DNA of 64,000 nt, from contig NC_080042.1 in assembly GCF_012489685.1 (NCBI RefSeq), positions 73,832,566 to 73,896,565 of the forward strand. The letters run 5' to 3'. The notes under the pieces were generated by a model, which saw only the letters and a program-made list of their open reading frames with translations, was not told the origin of the DNA and ran no database searches. A program made the translations under genes and the position numbers. Below are positions 59,313 to 64,000 of the stretch, piece by piece (positions within the stretch are counted from its first letter, which is position 1; every line of letters starts with the position of its first letter). The DNA comes from Lotus japonicus. Lineage: Eukaryota > Streptophyta > Magnoliopsida > Fabales > Fabaceae.

Positions 59313-62300
59313 TCAATCCCCTCGTAAAGTTGGCCAATAGAACCCTGCTCTGAGCACTTTCGCTGCCAAAGATCTTCCCCCCACATGACTTGCACACACA
59401 CCTTCGTGAACCTCAAACATGATTCTTTCCGCCTCATCCTTAGAGACACATCTCAATAAAGGTACTCCAATCCCTCTTCTGTATAATTTATCGCCCAACA
59501 ATGTGTAACGACTTGCCTCGCGAATTTGATCTTTAGAAAATGTCAACAACTCAGAGCCTTCTGCCTCCAAACACTTTTTGATACGCCCCATCCAATCTGA
59601 ATCCACTGAAGTTAACACCATCATTGTCTCATCCTCTTCGATACTCGGGCTGCTTAAAACTTCCTGGATGACTGACTTATTGTTTCCTGGCTTCTTGGTG
59701 CTTGCTAACTTTGATAAAATATCCGCCCTTGTATTCTCCTCCCGCGGAACATAATTGACCTGCACCTCGCCTATCTGCTTTATCAATCCCTGAGCCTTCA
59801 ATAAATACTTAGCCAGCTGTGCATCCCTCGCCTGATATTCACCCTGAATTTTCCTGGAAACTATTTGAGAGTCTGTTTTAATCATTATGCTCTTAACCCC
59901 CATCTCAATCGCCAATTTCAAACCTGCAATTATAGCTTCATACTCTGCCTGATTATTGCTTGCTTTAAAGTCAAACTTGAGTGACTGCTCAACTGTCAAG
60001 CCACCTGGTCCTTCTAAGATTATTCCAGCTCCACTTCCCTTGACATTAGACGAACCATCTACAGACAAACTCCATTCGCCAACTTCCATAATTCTCTCAC
60101 TGGAAGACATTTCATTAACAAAATCCACCAATACCTGTGCTTTAACCAGACCTTTCCTGTCAAAAGTAATTTCAAATTCTGACAATTCAACAGCCCAGGA
60201 AACCATTCTTCCAGCCAGATCAGGCTTTTGCAAAACTTGGCGAAGTGACAAATCTGTTTTTACCACAATTGGAAAGCCTTGAAAATAAGGTCTTAATTTC
60301 CTGGCGGATATGATTAGAGCTAATGCAGCCTTTTCAATTTTTTGGTATCTAACTTCAGCTCCTTGAAGAGCATGACTCACAAAGTATATGATCCTCATAT
60401 CATCCTTATTTTCTTGCAACAAAACTGAACTAACTGCATTATCAGAGATGGAAATAAACATTGATAATGAAATACTTGGAACTGGTTTGGCTAAAATTGG
60501 TGGCTTGGATAAATGATCCTTCAAACTTTGGAACGCCCTCTCACATTCTTCAGTCCACTGAAAAGTTTTGTTCTTCCTTAAGCATTGAAAAAATGGTGCT
60601 GATTTTTCCCCAGAACACGGAAGAAACCTGGACAAAGCTGCTATTCTTCCTGTTAACTTCTGCACATCTTTAACTGAGGTTGGACTCTGCATATCGAGTA
60701 TCGCCTTACACTTAACAGGGTTCGCCTCAATTCCTCTCCTTGTGATCATGAAACCCAAAAACTTTCCGCTTTGAATTCCAAACGAACACTTTTCCGGATT
60801 AAGTCTCATGTTATGCTTTCTTAGTTCGCCAAAAGCTTCTTCGAGATCAGAACAATGCGCCACCATTTCCTCTGACTTGACCACCATGTCGTCTACATAA
60901 ATCTCCATGTTCCGCCCCACCTGCTTGTCAAACACCTTATCCATCAACCTTTGGTATGTTGCTCCCGCATTCTTCAGCCCAAACGGCATAGTCTGATAGC
61001 AATAGTTCGCCTGATTTGTCATGAAAGTTGTTTTCTCCTCGTCAGGCTGATACATTCTTATTTGATGATACCCTGAGTATGCATCCATGAGGCTAAGCAT
61101 TCCAAATCCAGATGCCCTATCCACAAGCTTATCAATATTCGGTAAAGGATAAGAATCCTTAGGACAGTGCTTGTTCAAATCTGTATAATCTGTGCACATT
61201 CGCCACTTGCCATTAGCCTTCTTCACCATAACAACATTCGCCAAGCAAGTTGGATACTTTACTTCCCTAATGAATCCAGCTTCCAGTAACTTATTTGTTT
61301 CCACCTTTACAGCCTCTGCCTTTTCTTCGCCCATCTTTCTTTTAAACTGAACAATAGGTTTCGCCCCGGGATTTAAAGCCAATTTGTGACATATAAATTC
61401 CGGATCGATTCCTGGTAAATCTCTTGCACTCCATGCAAACAAATCCATATTCTCAGATAACAACCTTACCAACCTGTTTTCCTGACTTGTAGTTAAATTG
61501 ACACCAACTTTCAAGTTTCGCTCACCAATTTGGATCGCCTTAGTTTCCTCTTCTGATTTCATCTTGTGCTCACTGAATCCTTCTCGAGGATCCAAAATAA
61601 TTTCTGACTGTTCTAAATCCACCTCATAGACTCGATGCCCCTCTTTCACTGCTTTCTTACCCATGTGCCCATACTGCTTAAAACTTTCTGAATAACACTT
61701 TCGAGCAACCATTTGATCAGCCTTTAAAATTCCAACTCCTCCTTTGCTCAATGGATACTTCGCCGTTAAATGTCTTGTAGAAATGATCGCTCCCAATCTG
61801 TTTAGTGATGGCCTCCCAATGAGTACATTGTACGGCGAAGTACACTTTACTACCAAAAACTTAATGGCAAATGTCTCCGCATTCTTCCCTTCTCCAAAGA
61901 CAGTCTTCAATTCCACATATCCTCGCACAAATACTTTTTCTCCAGAAAAACCCACCAAAGAACCATCATAAGGCAACAAATCAGATTCATTTAGCCCCAA
62001 ATTTTCAAAAGCGTCACCATAAATCAAATCCGCCGAACTTCCTTGATCCAGAAGTACCCTCTCAATTTCATAATCAACAATCCTCAGCATTACAACAATT
62101 GGATCGTCTTCGTGAGGTTGTACTCCCTCAAAATCTCGCACAGTAAACGTTATATCGGGTTGATTGTTTGCCCAACTTCCCCAATCGTTAGAGTAAACAG
62201 CATTAATAGAATGAACGTACCTCTTACGAGCTGAGTTAGTCATTCCGCCATCGCGAAATCCACCAAAAATAGAATAAATCCGCCCTTTCGCTTTCCCTTC

Positions 62301-63602
62301 GGATTGTCTGTTTTGTCCGTCATTCTCAATCTCTTTTCCATCTTCGGTTCGCCTCGTTGAAGTTTCTGCTTCATCATGAACAAACATCTTTTCCATCTGC
62401 CCTTCAAGCTGTTTCATACACCCAGCCTTTATCAATTTATCGATCTCCTTCTTCAAGGTAAAACAATCATCAGTATTATGTCCCGAGATCCTATGATATT
62501 CACACAATTTCTTTTTATCCACATAACCCGTTGACGGTTTGGGCTGCCGTGGAAAACGAATAACATTCGCCTCCAAACATGCGTGTAAAGCTTCGGTCAA
62601 ATTAACCGCCAACGGCACTGTACGATCCCTTTGATTACGGGTCCACGTCATTGAATGTCCTGGCCTACGCATCTCATACGGCTGAACACGATTTTTAAAA
62701 TTAGAACGGTTATCAAAACGACCATTATAACGGTTGCGATTGTTATACCCTGCGTTGCCACGTTCGGTCCATCCCTTCGAATATTGATCTGCAACCGCTC
62801 CCCTCTTCACCTCAAACTGCTGCTTCTGCCCTGTAACCGCTGCATTCGGGCGGTTGTTCTTTATCTGATCGCTTTGCTCCTCCCTGATGTATCCTTGTAC
62901 TCTTTCGCGTAAATGCGCCATTGTTTCCACAGGTTTTCTACTTAAATTACTGTTCAAACCACCCGACTTCAAGCCCAATTCAAAATCTGCAATACAAATT
63001 TCCGGCATTTTATCCTCCAAATGAACAGATAATCGATTGAAACGCCCCATGTAAGACTGCAAAGTCTCATTCGGCCCTTGACGAACATTGAATAATGTCG
63101 CCGGAGTTACTTTTTGTGCACGACTGGTAGAAAACTGAGACAAGAATTTTGTGGATAATTCCGTGAAATTGACAATTGACCTTGACGGCAGAGTCGTGAA
63201 CCAAATCATCGCTGACTTCTTGAAAGTTGATGGTAACATTTTGCACTTTAATGCATCTGATGCGCCTACAATGACCATTTTCGTGTTGAAATACACTAAA
63301 TGGTCCTTCGGATCTGAATCACCATAATAAGAATCAAGCTTTAACGTCTTCAAATTGTCTGGGACGGCAGTATTCGCTATTTCTTCTGTGAAAGGTTGAA
63401 AGTCCACCACCGTCTCAGCCATTCTTCGATCGCCCTCTCGTAAACCCTGAGTCTGATTGAGATCAGTGAGTTGATTTTGTAACTGTTGATTATGTTGACG
63501 AAGTTCATTGAGATCGTCCATGATCCGTTGAAGAGCATCAGGAGGAACATCATTTTGTTGAACGTGATTCCTCTCTCCGTTCGCCCCGGATCGAGTCACC
63601 AT
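59313..63602 (-). CDS. gag-protease-RT-RNase H polyprotein of element B
   Basis: 1,429 codons from the ATG at 63602. In order it has an N-terminal coiled coil, gag domain (about residues 80-250), zinc-knuckle-like CEYHRISGHNTDDC (about 370-385), aspartic protease LLDQGSSADLIYG (about 517-529), RT with YVDD at 902-905, RNase H core WSLSVDGSSNVKGSGAG and NTRADILSKL, and the first half of the integrase zinc finger (HEGVCASHVGG). It ends WPTLRGD then TGA at 59313-59315, where element A has TGT. The integrase follows in frame, so one base change divides an otherwise continuous coding region. Confidence 0.92.
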   Translation of the reverse strand: MVTRSGANGERNHVQQNDVPPDALQRIMDDLNELRQHNQQLQNQLTDLNQTQGLREGDRRMAETVVDFQPFTEEIANTAVPDNLKTLKLDSYYGDSDPKDHLVYFNTKMVIVGASDALKCKMLPSTFKKSAMIWFTTLPSRSIVNFTELSTKFLSQFSTSRAQKVTPATLFNVRQGPNETLQSYMGRFNRLSVHLEDKMPEICIADFELGLKSGGLNSNLSRKPVETMAHLRERVQGYIREEQSDQIKNNRPNAAVTGQKQQFEVKRGAVADQYSKGWTERGNAGYNNRNRYNGRFDNRSNFKNRVQPYEMRRPGHSMTWTRNQRDRTVPLAVNLTEALHACLEANVIRFPRQPKPSTGYVDKKKLCEYHRISGHNTDDCFTLKKEIDKLIKAGCMKQLEGQMEKMFVHDEAETSTRRTEDGKEIENDGQNRQSEGKAKGRIYSIFGGFRDGGMTNSARKRYVHSINAVYSNDWGSWANNQPDITFTVRDFEGVQPHEDDPIVVMLRIVDYEIERVLLDQGSSADLIYGDAFENLGLNESDLLPYDGSLVGFSGEKVFVRGYVELKTVFGEGKNAETFAIKFLVVKCTSPYNVLIGRPSLNRLGAIISTRHLTAKYPLSKGGVGILKADQMVARKCYSESFKQYGHMGKKAVKEGHRVYEVDLEQSEIILDPREGFSEHKMKSEEETKAIQIGERNLKVGVNLTTSQENRLVRLLSENMDLFAWSARDLPGIDPEFICHKLALNPGAKPIVQFKRKMGEEKAEAVKVETNKLLEAGFIREVKYPTCLANVVMVKKANGKWRMCTDYTDLNKHCPKDSYPLPNIDKLVDRASGFGMLSLMDAYSGYHQIRMYQPDEEKTTFMTNQANYCYQTMPFGLKNAGATYQRLMDKVFDKQVGRNMEIYVDDMVVKSEEMVAHCSDLEEAFGELRKHNMRLNPEKCSFGIQSGKFLGFMITRRGIEANPVKCKAILDMQSPTSVKDVQKLTGRIAALSRFLPCSGEKSAPFFQCLRKNKTFQWTEECERAFQSLKDHLSKPPILAKPVPSISLSMFISISDNAVSSVLLQENKDDMRIIYFVSHALQGAEVRYQKIEKAALALIISARKLRPYFQGFPIVVKTDLSLRQVLQKPDLAGRMVSWAVELSEFEITFDRKGLVKAQVLVDFVNEMSSSERIMEVGEWSLSVDGSSNVKGSGAGIILEGPGGLTVEQSLKFDFKASNNQAEYEAIIAGLKLAIEMGVKSIMIKTDSQIVSRKIQGEYQARDAQLAKYLLKAQGLIKQIGEVQVNYVPREENTRADILSKLASTKKPGNNKSVIQEVLSSPSIEEDETMMVLTSVDSDWMGRIKKCLEAEGSELLTFSKDQIREASRYTLLGDKLYRRGIGVPLLRCVSKDEAERIMFEVHEGVCASHVGGRSLAAKVLRAGFYWPTLRGD

Positions 63603-63637
63603 CGCGGTGAAAATTGAAGCCTAGGAAAGTATCCTTC

Positions 63638-63656
63638 GGCCCCACGGTGGGCGCCA
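63638..63656 (-). promoter_or_regulatory. Primer binding site of element B
   Basis: Identical to that of element A, one base from the 5' LTR. Confidence 0.8.
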
Positions 63657-63657
63657 A

Positions 63658-63880
63658 TGTTCCGGTATAGAACCACAGACTAAAGGCTAACCAGTTTGAG
63701 AGCAAGCGAAGTAAACAAAGTAAATGAAAATGCGTGAAATGATAGGATTCCTGCCGCTTGGGCGGTCCTTTATTTATAGTGAAGTTTTGATCCGGAAGGA
63801 CCATGGGTGACCCGGCCCATTAAGTACAGAATATTGATTAGCCCAATTACATTCCGACTAGGTTCGTCCATATCAGACCA
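63658..63880 (-). repeat. 5' LTR of element B
   Basis: 223 bp, with a minus-strand TATAAATA (complement of 63771-63778). Confidence 0.92.
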
Positions 63881-63919
63881 CCATCCTAAGTAGAATTTGA
63901 TTATTTTGATGTGTGTTTG

Positions 63920-64000
63920 CAATTGTTTGATCTTGATCCGATATACTACGACCAAATAAGTTTTGGAAATTGTGAGCTCTTAGTTTTGGGCCTCAAAAGA
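63920..64000 (+). repeat. Target-site repeat, copy 2 (cut by window end)
   Basis: Matches 44141-44218 (GACCAAATAAGTTTTG, CCTCAAAAGA). Differences are mainly transitions, as expected in a methylated repeat. Confidence 0.6.

Larger units (their letters stand above)
54099..63880 (-). mobile_element. Ty3/gypsy Tat-lineage retrotransposon B
   Basis: A 9,782-bp element, minus strand, flanked by CCATC (54094-54098 and 63881-63885). LTRs are 54099-54324 (226 bp) and 63658-63880 (223 bp), differing by five substitutions and a 3-base gap. It has the same organisation as element A: PBS, gag-pol (63602 to 58371), paired ENE-like hairpins, antisense two-exon gene (55337-57246) and 3' LTR. Gag-pol is open apart from one TGA. 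By eye gag-pol is about 95 % identical to A, but LTRs and the antisense-gene region only about 75-85 %. Confidence 0.94.

Overview
This is a plant nuclear window: AT-rich, with GT-AG introns, three ordinary plant housekeeping or hormone genes, and many plant transposable elements. The genes and the repeat types fit a dicot. A legume is my best guess, from the LTR-derived repeat in the TRM1 intron, but I cannot prove it from the sequence alone.

Gene-bearing left third (1-22.7 kb). A LINE-type RNase H relic (1.74-2.32 kb, minus) precedes a 12-exon tRNA m2,2G26 dimethyltransferase gene, TRM1 (2.73-8.12 kb, plus). TRM1 has two plausible in-frame starts and an LTR-derived insertion in intron 6. 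Next are a Stowaway MITE, a 4-exon UDP-arabinopyranose mutase / reversibly glycosylated polypeptide gene (10.98-12.91 kb, minus), a hAT deletion derivative, and a 9-exon cytochrome P450 of the CYP85A brassinosteroid-6-oxidase type (16.64-20.06 kb, minus). All three gene models join in frame from end to end.

Repeat-rich middle (22.7-44.3 kb). A Ty1/copia element (22,761-28,683) has 199-bp LTRs differing at two positions and a 5-bp target duplication, but its coding region is thoroughly decayed. Its leader carries a tandem array of small hairpins. Just after the pol remnant it carries two tandem U-rich double-internal-loop hairpins. Around it lie hAT, Tourist, Stowaway and Mutator-like MITEs, a Helitron 3' end and diverged LTR-like repeats. 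I found no host gene here.

Right third (44.3-63.9 kb). Two related Ty3/gypsy Tat-lineage elements lie on the minus strand, each with its own 5-bp target duplication (ATCCC and CCATC), inserted 31 bp apart. Each has LTRs, a TGG-type primer binding site, gag-pol and, between pol and the 3' LTR, an oppositely oriented two-exon gene. That antisense gene has its own TATA box and 5'-UTR intron and encodes a Transposase_28-like domain plus a coiled coil and acidic tail. Both elements also carry a tandem pair of hairpins just 3' of pol that look like ENE poly(A)-clamping structures, parallel to those in the copia element. Element B has one in-frame TGA in an otherwise open polyprotein. Element A has three nonsense codons and a frameshift.

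The most interesting signals are the paired ENE-like hairpins in the same post-pol position in two unrelated LTR-retrotransposon superfamilies, the covarying hairpin array in the copia leader, the spliced antisense gene conserved between the Tat elements, and the mosaic divergence of those elements (gag-pol far more alike than LTRs and antisense genes).
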